Origin: Labrenzia sp. OB1
Lineage (GTDB): Bacteria; Pseudomonadota; Alphaproteobacteria; Rhizobiales; Stappiaceae
Length of the DNA stretch: 64,000 nucleotides
Assembly: GCF_001624695.1 (NCBI RefSeq)
Contig: NZ_JSEP01000010.1
Location: forward strand, 1 to 64,000
Reading direction: 5' to 3'
The notes beneath the pieces were generated by a model that was not told the origin of the DNA, ran no database searches, and was given only the letters and a program-made list of their open reading frames with translations. Positions 56,468 to 64,000 of the stretch are shown here, one piece after another. Numbering within the stretch: position 1 is the first letter of the stretch; each line of letters opens with the position of its first letter. Both the position numbers and the translations under genes were made by a program.

Positions 56468-56491
56468 TTATTTCCATTATTCTGGAAATAC
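56468..56491. promoter_or_regulatory. ArsR operator 3 (upstream of the flavoprotein)
   Basis: TATTTCCA-N6-TGGAAATA within a 24-bp frame that aligns with operators 1 and 2, placed 14 bases before the flavoprotein start. It suggests a second ArsR-controlled promoter or an internal roadblock. Confidence 0.75.
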
Positions 56492-56505
56492 AGAAGGAGG
56501 GTAAA

Positions 56506-57954
56506 ATGACTCAGGGAAAATCACTTCCTGTGGCCGTGATCGGCGCAGGACCTGTCGGCCTTGCAGCGGCTGCACGGCTCGTCGAACGGGGCATGACCCC
56601 AATGGTATTCGAGCTTGGCCCGATTGCCGGCGCAACGGTGTCCAGATGGTCGCACGTTCGCGTGTTTTCTCCGTGGCGCTACAACATCGATGCGTCGGCA
56701 CGCGCCTTGCTGGAAAGCAGAGGTTGGGAGGCCCCGGACGCTGACCACCTGCCGACCGGAGGCGAACTGATCCGGGACTATCTGGCTCCGCTGGCAGCCC
56801 ATCCCGGCATCGCACCGCATCTGAAGCTGGGGGCGGAAGTTGTTTCGGTCAGCAGGAAGGACCGGTCGAAACTTGTTTCGGAAGGACGGGAGGAAAGTCC
56901 CTTTGTTGTTGTCTGGCGTGACGGGAATGGCATCCGCCACCGGGAACTGGTGAGAGCCGTCATCGACGCATCCGGCACCTGGGTGAAGCCGAACCCGATA
57001 GGTGTGGACGGTCTTGCCGTTGATGGTGAGTCTGAAACCATCTGCAACATCGCCTATGGCATTCCCGATGTTAAGGGCGCGGCGCGGCAGCGTTACGAGG
57101 GCAGGCACACGCTCGTGGTCGGAGCGGGGCACTCGGCCATCAATGCGGTGCTCGATCTGGTCGACCTTCAGGAAGATGCCCCACAGACCCGGATAACCTG
57201 GGCAACCCGGGCAGGCGGCATTTCCAGACTGCTCGGAGGCGGGCTGAACGATGATTTGCCAGGCCGAGGCAGGCTGGGTTTGCGCTCTGTCGAAGCCATC
57301 CGCGCGGGACGGGTGGATCTGAAATCTCCCTTTTCGATCCGGCGTATCCGGAATTTGGAAGAGACGATGCTCGTGGAAGCGCTTCACGGGGAGCAACCGG
57401 TCGAGATCGGAGTGGACAGAATAATCGTTGCGACCGGGTTCCGTCCGGATCTATCTATCTTGAGTGAATTGCGCCTGTCCCTTGATCCTGCGGTGGAGGC
57501 AACGCCTGCGCTGGCGCCGTTGATAGATCCGAACCTTCATTCATGCGGAACCGTGCGTCCGCATGGCGTCACCGAACTCACGCATCCGGAGAAGGATTTT
57601 TACATCGTGGGATCCAAAAGCTACGGGCGGGCCCCGACCTTCCTCATGACAACCGGATACGAGCAGGTGCGCTCCGTGGTTGCCGAACTCGCCGGTGATC
57701 ATCTTGCGGCTCGTGAAGTTCATCTCGTGCTGCCCGAAACCGGCGTTTGCAAGAGCGAGCCGGCGGAAAGCAGCGTCAGTTGTTGCGGGGCTGGCGGTGT
57801 AAGTGAGTCTGCCGGGGAAGCCGGCTGTTGTGGCGGAGCGCCACTGAAAAATGACGATGCCTGTTGCCTGAAGGACGAACAGGCGAAGGGCGAGGGGCAA
57901 GCCGGATGCGGCTGTGGCACGGCCGGTCAGCTCGCAGAGCCCGTTCCGGTATGA
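56506..57954 (+). CDS. FAD/NAD(P)-binding oxidoreductase with Cys-rich C-terminal tail
   Basis: A 482-residue flavoprotein. The FAD-binding motif is VAVIGAGPVGLAAAARLVER near residue 8; the NAD(P) motif is LVVGAGHSAINAVLDLVDLQ near residue 203; RIIVATGFRPDLS is the C-terminal ATGxxPD-type motif. The last 68 residues form a Cys/Gly-rich tail with nine cysteines (415, 426/427, 441/442, 453/454, 468, 470), most as CC pairs, suited to thiophilic metal binding. Between ArsR and an MFS gene it is probably an arsenic- or antimony-handling reductase or monooxygenase; the reaction is not known to me. ATG 56506 follows AGAAGGAGGGTAA. Confidence 0.85.
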   Translation: MTQGKSLPVAVIGAGPVGLAAAARLVERGMTPMVFELGPIAGATVSRWSHVRVFSPWRYNIDASARALLESRGWEAPDADHLPTGGELIRDYLAPLAAHPGIAPHLKLGAEVVSVSRKDRSKLVSEGREESPFVVVWRDGNGIRHRELVRAVIDASGTWVKPNPIGVDGLAVDGESETICNIAYGIPDVKGAARQRYEGRHTLVVGAGHSAINAVLDLVDLQEDAPQTRITWATRAGGISRLLGGGLNDDLPGRGRLGLRSVEAIRAGRVDLKSPFSIRRIRNLEETMLVEALHGEQPVEIGVDRIIVATGFRPDLSILSELRLSLDPAVEATPALAPLIDPNLHSCGTVRPHGVTELTHPEKDFYIVGSKSYGRAPTFLMTTGYEQVRSVVAELAGDHLAAREVHLVLPETGVCKSEPAESSVSCCGAGGVSESAGEAGCCGGAPLKNDDACCLKDEQAKGEGQAGCGCGTAGQLAEPVPV

Positions 57955-59141
57955 TCAGGAACGAGCGGGCGCGCACGATTTCCGTACTCGGTATTGTCGA
58001 GATCTTTGCCTGGGGCAGCTCCTTTTATCTGCTGGCGGTTCTCGCCGCCCCGATGGCCCGGGATACCGGCTGGAGTTCCGCGGCGATTACGGGAGGGATT
58101 TCGCTCGGCCTGCTCGTTTCCGGGATGTTCGCAAGGAAAGTGGGCCGTCTGATTCAGGCCGAAGGGGGAAGGCGGGTCATGGCCGTGGGCATGCTCTTGC
58201 TTGCCTGCGGGCTTGCCTTGCTGGGCTTTGCCACGAACTTGCCGACCTACTACGCGGCCTGGTGCCTTCTGGGCTTGGGCATGTCGGCGGGTCTGTATGA
58301 CGCGGCTTTCTCCACCCTGGGTCGCCTCTACCGGCGCGACGCCCGGTCCGCAATCACGGTCCTGACGCTCTGGGGCGGGTTCGCCAGTACCGTTTGCTGG
58401 CCAATCTCGGCGTTTCTGGTCGAAAGCTACGGCTGGAGGGTGGCCTGCCTGGTCTATGCGCTTGTCCACCTGTTGATCACGGCGCCCATGTGCTGGTTTT
58501 CAGTGCCGGACAAGCAAGACGATCCGGCGATGGACGTCTCTTCCGAACCGCGCGGCGGTAAGGTCGGCAACACATTCCGGTTGCGGTTCTGGTGCATTGC
58601 GGCTGCAGGGACAGTGCTTGCCATGGTTGCCTCGATCTGGTCCGTCCATCTCATCACGATCTTGACCGCACAAGGGTATGCACTTGCCGTCGCTGTCGGC
58701 CTGGGAACCCTGATCGGCCCGGCGCAGGTCGGCGCACGTGTTCTGGAGATGCTCGGCAGAGAACGGCACCATCCGGTCTGGACGATGATCGCCTCCACAA
58801 CGTTCGTTTTCTTCGGCTTTGCCGGCCTGCTGACGGGCGTTCCGGCAGCGGTGGCTCTTCTGGCCTACGGCGCAGGCAACGGGCTCTGGTCGATCGCACG
58901 CGGAGCGCTGCCGCTCGTTGCCTTCGGGGCGGAGGATTACCCGCGCATGATGGGACGTCTGGCAATGCCGATGCTGATAGCGGCCGCCGTCGCACCCCTG
59001 ATCGGATCCGTGCTCATCGATCGGTTCGGAACACAGGGCACCCTGCTTACCCTGACGTTTGCCTCAATCGTTCCCTGCCTCGCTGCGGCCATTCTCTGGC
59101 TTGATCTTGCCAAAAGCCGACATCGAATGTCTTTCGAATGA
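57951..59141 (+). CDS. MFS transporter, probable metalloid or organic efflux
   Basis: A 396-residue major facilitator with about 12 hydrophobic segments. It starts ARTISVLGIVEIFAWGSSFY; the first-half loop KVGRLIQAEGGRRVMAVGML is the MFS motif-A region. It overlaps the flavoprotein stop by ATGA, so the two are coupled. In an ArsR-controlled unit it would export the flavoprotein's product or arsenite, like the MFS-type ArsK/ArsJ exporters; which one cannot be read from the sequence. Confidence 0.83.
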   Translation: MIRNERARTISVLGIVEIFAWGSSFYLLAVLAAPMARDTGWSSAAITGGISLGLLVSGMFARKVGRLIQAEGGRRVMAVGMLLLACGLALLGFATNLPTYYAAWCLLGLGMSAGLYDAAFSTLGRLYRRDARSAITVLTLWGGFASTVCWPISAFLVESYGWRVACLVYALVHLLITAPMCWFSVPDKQDDPAMDVSSEPRGGKVGNTFRLRFWCIAAAGTVLAMVASIWSVHLITILTAQGYALAVAVGLGTLIGPAQVGARVLEMLGRERHHPVWTMIASTTFVFFGFAGLLTGVPAAVALLAYGAGNGLWSIARGALPLVAFGAEDYPRMMGRLAMPMLIAAAVAPLIGSVLIDRFGTQGTLLTLTFASIVPCLAAAILWLDLAKSRHRMSFE

Positions 59142-59345
59142 GAAGAGCGTGCCCGATTTCTCGAGGTCACTCCCTGTCCGTCGGGAGGAGGGCGCCAACG
59201 AAACGGCGACAAGAATACGACCCCGGTCGACAGCCCTTCCAATCAAAAGAGATTGGCGGGCTGCCTGCAGGTTGAGTTCAGCATGCCGGACCGCCCTGCG
59301 TTCAGCCGCAGGCGGAAAGGCAGCGTATCCGGCGGTTTTGTCCGC

Positions 59346-59606
59346 TCAGGATGCCCGCGCGGCGGGCAGTTCGATGTCGATCCCCAGCGTGGTGACGTCG
59401 CCCGTCCGGTCCATTTCGAGCCGCACGGAGTCCGGGTCGATATCGACGCGCTTGGCGACCACGGCGAGAATGTCTTCCCTCAGGCTTGAAATCAGCAACG
59501 CGTCGGAACCGTCATCCGCCCGTTCGTGGGCCAGCAGGATCTGCAGACGGTTTTTGGCAACGGAAGCGCTCTCATCCCTTTTGCCGAAGAAGCTCAGGAT
59601 ATTCAT
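59346..59606 (-). CDS. minE: Cell division topological specificity factor MinE
   Basis: An 86-residue protein starting MNILSFFGKRDESASVAKNR (membrane-targeting amphipathic start) followed by LQILLAHERADDGSDALL, the MinD-activating helix, and a topological-specificity domain (REDILAVVAKRVDIDPDSVR). It stimulates MinD ATPase and drives pole-to-pole oscillation. ATG 59606 overlaps the MinD stop by four bases. Confidence 0.97.
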   Translation of the reverse strand: MNILSFFGKRDESASVAKNRLQILLAHERADDGSDALLISSLREDILAVVAKRVDIDPDSVRLEMDRTGDVTTLGIDIELPAARAS

Positions 59607-60424
59607 GCGGCCCTCCCCTTGAAGAACTTGCCGAGCAGGCTCTTCTTCTCTTCGGGAATGGTCACCGGGATATTCTCGCCCAGAAGCCGGCGTGTCGCTT
59701 CCGTATAGGCCTTCGCGGCCGGGGAATTTTCGTCCGACACGGTGACCGGCACGCCGACGTTGGAAGCTTTCAGAACGTCCTTGCTTTCCGGAACGACCCC
59801 GATCAGCGGTACGGAGAGAATATCGACAACATCGTCGGTCGCCAGCATGTCGCCGGCCTTCGCGCGTTCGACGTCGTAACGTGTGATCAGCAGATGCTTG
59901 GGCATGCGCTCGCCGTCTTCCGCGACCTTTGTCTTGGCGTCCAGCAGGCCGATGATCCGGTCGCAGTCCCGCACAGAAGAGACTTCCGGATTGGAGACGA
60001 TGATCGCCTCATCGGCATATCGCATGGCAAGCGTCGCGCCGCGCTCGATACCGGCCGGGCTGTCACAGATCACCCAGTCGAAATACATGCGCAACTCGTT
60101 GATGACGCTGGCAACGCCTTCTTCGGTCAGGGCATCCTTGTCGCGGGTCTGCGAGGCAGGCAGCAAAAACAGGTTGTCGAGCTTCTTGTCGCGCACCAAG
60201 GCCTGTTTGATGGAGGCTTCGCCGCGCACAACATTGACCAGATCGAACACGACGCGCCGCTCGGCACCCATGATCAGGTCGAGATTGCGCAGACCGACGT
60301 CGAAATCGACCGCGCAGACCTGATAGCCTTCCTTGGCGAGCGCCGAGGCAATGGCGGCGGTGGAGGTGGTTTTGCCCACTCCACCCTTGCCTGACGTGAC
60401 CACGACGACTGTGGCGTTGCTCAT
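59603..60424 (-). CDS. minD: Septum site-determining ATPase MinD
   Basis: A 273-residue deviant-Walker ATPase. The P-loop is VTSGKGGVGKTTSTAAIASA and the switch DWVICDSPAGIERGATLAM. The C-terminal amphipathic membrane-targeting helix ends KKSLLGKFFKGRAA. It recruits MinC to the membrane and blocks Z-ring formation away from midcell. It lies 54 bases downstream of minC. Confidence 0.97.
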   Translation of the reverse strand: MSNATVVVVTSGKGGVGKTTSTAAIASALAKEGYQVCAVDFDVGLRNLDLIMGAERRVVFDLVNVVRGEASIKQALVRDKKLDNLFLLPASQTRDKDALTEEGVASVINELRMYFDWVICDSPAGIERGATLAMRYADEAIIVSNPEVSSVRDCDRIIGLLDAKTKVAEDGERMPKHLLITRYDVERAKAGDMLATDDVVDILSVPLIGVVPESKDVLKASNVGVPVTVSDENSPAAKAYTEATRRLLGENIPVTIPEEKKSLLGKFFKGRAA

Positions 60425-60478
60425 GCGTTTATCCTGTTTTTTGTCGCCGCCGGTCTCTTTCAGAAAGCCGGCGCGGTG

Positions 60479-61321
60479 TTAAGTCAGTTCTTCAAAGACC
60501 AGCGTCTCGTTCTCGAACCGGATTTGCGCCGGCGCGTTGAGCAGCGTTCCGTCAAAATCGTCCGCGACCTTGTAAAGACCGTTTATGGAGACAAGCTCCG
60601 CATCGAGCTTCGAACAGAAGATGCGGGCGTTGTCCTTGCCCGAGACCCCGGCAAGCGCCCGGCCGCGCAAGGCGCCGTAGACGTGGATCGAGCCTCCGGC
60701 GATGATCTCCGCGCCGGAACTTACGGAGCCGATCACCGTCACATCGCCATCGGGATGCAGGATGCTCTGTCCCGAACGGACCGGTTCGGTGATGACTATG
60801 GACGCGCCATCCGCGAAACCGGTCGGTCCCGATAGCGTGTCGCCGCCCGCTTCGCCCCCGTCACTCCTGTACTGTCCATTTGTCTTCGCAGTTTCCGAGC
60901 CGGAGTTTGCCGATTTTCCGTTGCTCCTGGCTGCTGTCTTGCCCTCCTGGAGGGGGTCCGAAGCGCCGTTGCTTTTTTTGTTCGCTTCGCCCGACGGGTC
61001 CGGGACGTCCACATCCGATGCCAGACGGCCGCCGGAAAAGCTCGGCGGCATACCGGGTTTCAGCCGGGTTCCAGCAACCCCGTCGATGCCCATCACCCGG
61101 ACGGATCTTTCCCCAAGTCCGGCGAGCAGGTCTTCAAGCTCATCTATCGGGATCTTGCTGCCGCGCACATCCAGAATGATGGGCCTGTCGATGAAAAAAC
61201 CGGGCGAGCGCGCAATAATGCGATCAATCTCCTTGAACCAGTCCGGAAAGGGCGGTTCAGGTGTCAGAACGATTGCAATGAAGGATTTTCCCTTGAACTT
61301 CATTAAGAGGTCCGGCGGCAC
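60479..61321 (-). CDS. minC: Septum site-determining protein MinC with long linker
   Basis: A 280-residue FtsZ inhibitor. The N-terminal domain covers about residues 7-90 ([20 protein letters not shown]). The C-terminal beta-helix starts near residue 175 ([40 protein letters not shown]). Between them lies an unusually long Ser/Gly/Lys-rich linker of about 75 residues. I list GTG 61321; ATG 61303 (MKFKGKSF) is an equal candidate since neither has a strong ribosome site. First gene of minC-minD-minE. Confidence 0.95.
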   Translation of the reverse strand: MPPDLLMKFKGKSFIAIVLTPEPPFPDWFKEIDRIIARSPGFFIDRPIILDVRGSKIPIDELEDLLAGLGERSVRVMGIDGVAGTRLKPGMPPSFSGGRLASDVDVPDPSGEANKKSNGASDPLQEGKTAARSNGKSANSGSETAKTNGQYRSDGGEAGGDTLSGPTGFADGASIVITEPVRSGQSILHPDGDVTVIGSVSSGAEIIAGGSIHVYGALRGRALAGVSGKDNARIFCSKLDAELVSINGLYKVADDFDGTLLNAPAQIRFENETLVFEELT

Positions 61322-61645
61322 GCGAAAAGTCAGGTTGATTTGCTTTCATAAACTTATCATTAACCGAACCGGACATTCGGGCAGGCATCCGTTTTCCACC
61401 GATATCGATTTTGTTCAGGTATTTCATGTGATTGGTGGAACCAACAGCCCCCTCCGGACATTGCCCGGACAGCTCCTCCGCAGAAGTGCCGGGCCCATGC
61501 GCGAGAATCGCGGGTTCCTGCCAGATGCGGATCGTTTGCCAGTGCAGGAGTTAACTAAATTCTTGTAAAGGGCTGGAAATTTGCCATATTGCAATGCAAT
61601 ATAGATTTTCGAATGTCGGCGACGCATAGGCGTCTGGGAAAATTA
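61322..61645. other. Divergent intergenic region minC / HTH protein
   Basis: A 324-base gap with no gene. It carries the promoters of minCDE (minus) and of the small HTH gene (plus). A 17-bp palindrome at 61586-61602 is listed separately. A GC-rich inverted segment around 61465-61500 (CCGGAC...GTCCGG-type) may fold, but I do not assign a function. Confidence 0.5.
61586..61602. promoter_or_regulatory. Perfect 17-bp palindrome upstream of the HTH gene
   Basis: ATATTGCA-A-TGCAATAT has perfect 8-bp arms and one central base. It lies 44-60 bases before the start codon of the small HTH protein, where an operator overlapping the promoter is expected. The HTH protein itself or another dimeric regulator may bind. 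Confidence 0.6.
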
Positions 61646-61978
61646 ATGAGCAATTTCAGCGATATCATGAGCTATGTTGGCCTCAGCACCAAAGAGGCTG
61701 CAGCGGCATTGAATGTATCGGAAGATGAAATTGTTCGCTGGTGCAACACGAATGAGGCGCCGCCACTGCACATCTGGCAGGGGTTGGTGAAGATGCTCGA
61801 CGAAATCCGCTTTTCCGCCGAGGAAGCAGCAAAATCCGCTGATCTGGATCAACTCGACGCGTCCGATCTCAATCGGGTCAAGTTGATGGTTCCGGGGCAG
61901 GCGGCATCAGAGTTCGCCGGCCCAAAACGCGCTGCGACCGCCCTGGCCGTGGCGGCGCTTGCCCGCGTGTTCGTTTAA
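61646..61978 (+). CDS. Small HTH-containing hypothetical protein
   Basis: A 110-residue protein. Residues 13-35 (LSTKEAAAALNVSEDEIVRW) form a helix-turn-helix of the excisionase/MerR-like or Cro-like type. A helical segment follows (HIWQGLVKMLDEIRFSAEEA), then a low-complexity Ala-rich C terminus ending ATALAVAALARVFV, which may be a weak amphipathic helix. It is divergent from minCDE. Function unknown. ATG 61646 follows GGGAAAATTA; an upstream frame start at 61589 is preceded by no ribosome site. Confidence 0.7.
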   Translation: MSNFSDIMSYVGLSTKEAAAALNVSEDEIVRWCNTNEAPPLHIWQGLVKMLDEIRFSAEEAAKSADLDQLDASDLNRVKLMVPGQAASEFAGPKRAATALAVAALARVFV

Positions 61979-62004
61979 AGGACGTTCCGGGCTTCCTGCC
62001 GGTT

Positions 62005-64000
62005 TCAAGGATTTGGGGGGCCGATACCCAGGTGCCTGCCAAGATCTTCTGCGGTAACCGGTTTCGGGAGCTTGGCGAACCTGTCGCGAAAAGCATTGGA
62101 AACCGGGTCCTTTTCCGGCAGATGTCCGGAAACAGCCACAACCCTGCAGTCCTGATGCGTTTCCAGCGCCTCCTGCACCAGCGACCAGCCGGAATGCCCG
62201 TCATCAAGTTGCAGATCGGTTATGACGGCTGAAAGCGGCCGGTCGGACCGGACCTGAAGCAGCGCCTCGTTGTACGAATGCGCGGTGACGACCGAATACC
62301 CGAGATCTTTCATGAGCAGGGTGATCGCCCTGGCCGACTTGACGTCATCGTCGACGACAAGCACCTGCTCCTGATGGGAAGGGAGGGGCTGCTGTCTGCA
62401 AGGCCCTGCCTGCTCGGGAAACAGCAGGGTGACGCAGGTTCCCTGCCCGGGGGTGGAGTCGATCCGGATCGACCCTCCGGACTGATGCACGAAACCGTGT
62501 ACCATGGACAGGCCGAGACCTGTCCCTTCGCCATCGGAGCGGGCGGTGAAAAACGGTTCGGCCGCCTGCCGGAGCGTGTCCATATCCATCCCGCAGCCAT
62601 CGTCCCTGACCGAAAGCGCAATGCGCCCGTCCGCCTGCCTGGCAACGCCGATCTCGATCTCGCCGCGATCGGGGATCGCCTGACCGGCATTGACGCAAAG
62701 GTTCAGGATGGCGCTTTCCAGCTGTCCCGGATCGATGCGGGCAAACATCGGCCCGTCATCGCATGCGATGGACAGGGCAACCGTTTCCGGCAACGCCATG
62801 GACAGAAGATCCTCCATTCCCTCGGCGATTGCGGCGATATCGGTCTGTTGTGGCTCCAGATGCTGTTTGCGGGCGAAGGCCAGCAGGCGTTCAATCAGGG
62901 ACACGCCGAGTTCCACCGCATCGTTGATGCGCGCACGCAAGACCGATGCCTTTGGCGACAACTCGCCTTCCAGCATGTGCAGGTTGCCGGAAATGGTGGA
63001 CAGGATGTTGCCGAAGTCATGCGCCACTTCGCCGGTAACCTTGCCCAGGCTTTCCACGCGCCGGATTTCCTCAAGACGCTCGTCGATGCGCTTGCGTTCC
63101 GTGGTCTCGGAAAACAGCCACACCGATCCGCCATCGGGCAGCGAAGACTGGCGGACTTCCAGGACGTGCCCTGAGGCATCGGCATATTCGCCGAACCCTG
63201 CGCGGTCGTTTTCATTCGCGCGCCGCTTGAAGGCGGATCTCCCGATCAGCTCATGCAGCGTGAGACGGCCATTCTCCCGGGCCGGTTCCAGCCGCAGAAG
63301 TTCGCGTACCCGGCCGTTCTCTGCCAGGATCTGCCCCGTGGGCGACAACACGGCGACGCCGTCGCTGATGTTCTGAAACACCGTGATGAACAGTTCGTTG
63401 CGCTGCCAGACTTCCCTGGTCTTGCGTTCCAGTCGCAGGGCGTTTGAGCGGAACTTGCGGAACGCCTCCGACAGCTGCCCGATTTCATCGGAAGAACTGC
63501 TTTTCTTCGAAAGCCGTGCCTTCAGGTCGCCAGCGGCAAGCCGGCGCATGACATCGGTGATCCGGTGAAGATTGGCAGTGACATATCTCGAGACGAACAG
63601 GGCGGACATCGCGGCGACGATCATGCTGATCACAGTGAGCACCACGATCACAGCCTTGGCGAAGGTGAGGCTCGTGGTCGTCCTCTCGCGTGAGGCCTGC
63701 AGTCTGACCTTGGCGTCTGTGACCTTCTGCAGCGCATGGGCGTTCACCTGGGCAACTTCCGTACGGATGCGGAAAAGCGCGTTTTCCGCATCCAGCTTCG
63801 CCGCCAGTTCGGAATAGCGGAGCGAAAACAGGTCGCCCCGGTTGCGCACGGCACCCTCGACCTCCGCCAGCGCTGCATTCACGTAACGCGGCGGATCGGC
63901 GTCGATCTCCTGGCGGATACGGCGATAGTTGCTCTGGTGTTCGCCAACCTTGATCAACTCGCGGCTGCGCAGGGCGCCGGTGGCGGCCATGACGAGCTGT
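62005..64000 (-). CDS. Hybrid sensor histidine kinase (N terminus outside the window)
   Basis: A partial gene, 661 codons visible from the first Met in the window and still open upstream. In order: a periplasmic-type helical sensor region, a membrane segment (about residues 111-134), HAMP (135-190), PAS (about 195-295), HisKA with phosphoacceptor His324 in EVAHDFGNILSTISGNLHML, and an HATPase with GCGMD and GTGLGLSMVHGF. A C-terminal receiver has acidic VVDDD and phosphorylated Asp in VITDLQLDDG. It is convergent with the HTH gene. No separate response regulator is in the window. Confidence 0.92.
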   Translation of the reverse strand, partial: QLVMAATGALRSRELIKVGEHQSNYRRIRQEIDADPPRYVNAALAEVEGAVRNRGDLFSLRYSELAAKLDAENALFRIRTEVAQVNAHALQKVTDAKVRLQASRERTTTSLTFAKAVIVVLTVISMIVAAMSALFVSRYVTANLHRITDVMRRLAAGDLKARLSKKSSSSDEIGQLSEAFRKFRSNALRLERKTREVWQRNELFITVFQNISDGVAVLSPTGQILAENGRVRELLRLEPARENGRLTLHELIGRSAFKRRANENDRAGFGEYADASGHVLEVRQSSLPDGGSVWLFSETTERKRIDERLEEIRRVESLGKVTGEVAHDFGNILSTISGNLHMLEGELSPKASVLRARINDAVELGVSLIERLLAFARKQHLEPQQTDIAAIAEGMEDLLSMALPETVALSIACDDGPMFARIDPGQLESAILNLCVNAGQAIPDRGEIEIGVARQADGRIALSVRDDGCGMDMDTLRQAAEPFFTARSDGEGTGLGLSMVHGFVHQSGGSIRIDSTPGQGTCVTLLFPEQAGPCRQQPLPSHQEQVLVVDDDVKSARAITLLMKDLGYSVVTAHSYNEALLQVRSDRPLSAVITDLQLDDGHSGWSLVQEALETHQDCRVVAVSGHLPEKDPVSNAFRDRFAKLPKPVTAEDLGRHLGIGPPNP

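Overview
The window is high-GC chromosomal DNA of an alphaproteobacterium. A Hyphomicrobiales member close to Stappiaceae (Roseibium/Labrenzia-like) is my best inference. The reasons are the housekeeping order murA - DUF2948 - hisD - UPF0262 - LMW phosphatase - infA - maf - yacG - tRNA-Phe, a DUF2585/UPF0314 gene, a minCDE operon, and the density of ABC/TRAP sugar and organic-acid uptake operons with their own regulators.

Layout. 1-2.5 kb is an accessory patch with visibly lower GC: the 3' end of an IS5-type transposase, a gene truncated by that IS, a C5 cytosine methyltransferase and a Vsr mismatch endonuclease. It is bounded by tRNA-Thr(GGT). 3.4-12.2 kb is core: cell wall (murA), histidine biosynthesis (hisD), translation initiation (infA), Maf, YacG, a secreted 5'-nucleotidase and tRNA-Phe(GAA). 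12.8-17 kb holds a TPP-dependent acetolactate-synthase-like enzyme divergent from an IclR regulator, and a DASS carboxylate transporter. 17.3-27.6 kb is a LysR regulator divergent from chvE-gguABC followed by a dehydratase, a sugar dehydrogenase and an aldehyde dehydrogenase. Together these give a near-complete non-phosphorylative L-arabinose (or related aldose) route to 2-oxoglutarate. 27.8-33.4 kb is a DeoR regulator divergent from a binding-protein/ATPase/permease/HAD-phosphatase operon of the iron/2-aminoethylphosphonate transporter type.

33.4-38.8 kb (minus strand) is a YtfQ-YtfR-YtfT-YjfF-like ABC sugar operon ending in its probable GntR regulator. 39-46.3 kb is a second ribose-type ABC operon with a TIM-barrel isomerase and a Gfo/Idh dehydrogenase, divergent from a LacI regulator and carrying three phased LacI-type operators between them. 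46.3-53.5 kb is a TRAP transporter with an ABM-domain protein, a metallo-beta-lactamase-fold hydrolase, a 27-residue ORF and a beta-decarboxylating dehydrogenase. It lies divergent from a Gfo/Idh-GntR pair, and I cannot assign its substrate. 53.6-64 kb holds DUF2585, prfC, an arsenic-type island (ArsR, Cys-tailed flavoprotein, MFS) with three copies of one operator, minE-minD-minC, a small HTH protein with a perfect 17-bp palindrome upstream, and the C-terminal part of a hybrid histidine kinase.

Two themes cross the window. Every periplasmic binding-protein gene is followed by a strong hairpin before the next gene of its operon, which would set binding protein well above membrane components. 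Most catabolic operons also have a clear palindromic operator next to a divergent or operon-encoded regulator. The best candidates for undescribed biology are the 46.3-53.5 kb TRAP/lactonase-like system with its micro-ORF and the ArsR/Cys-rich flavoprotein/MFS unit.
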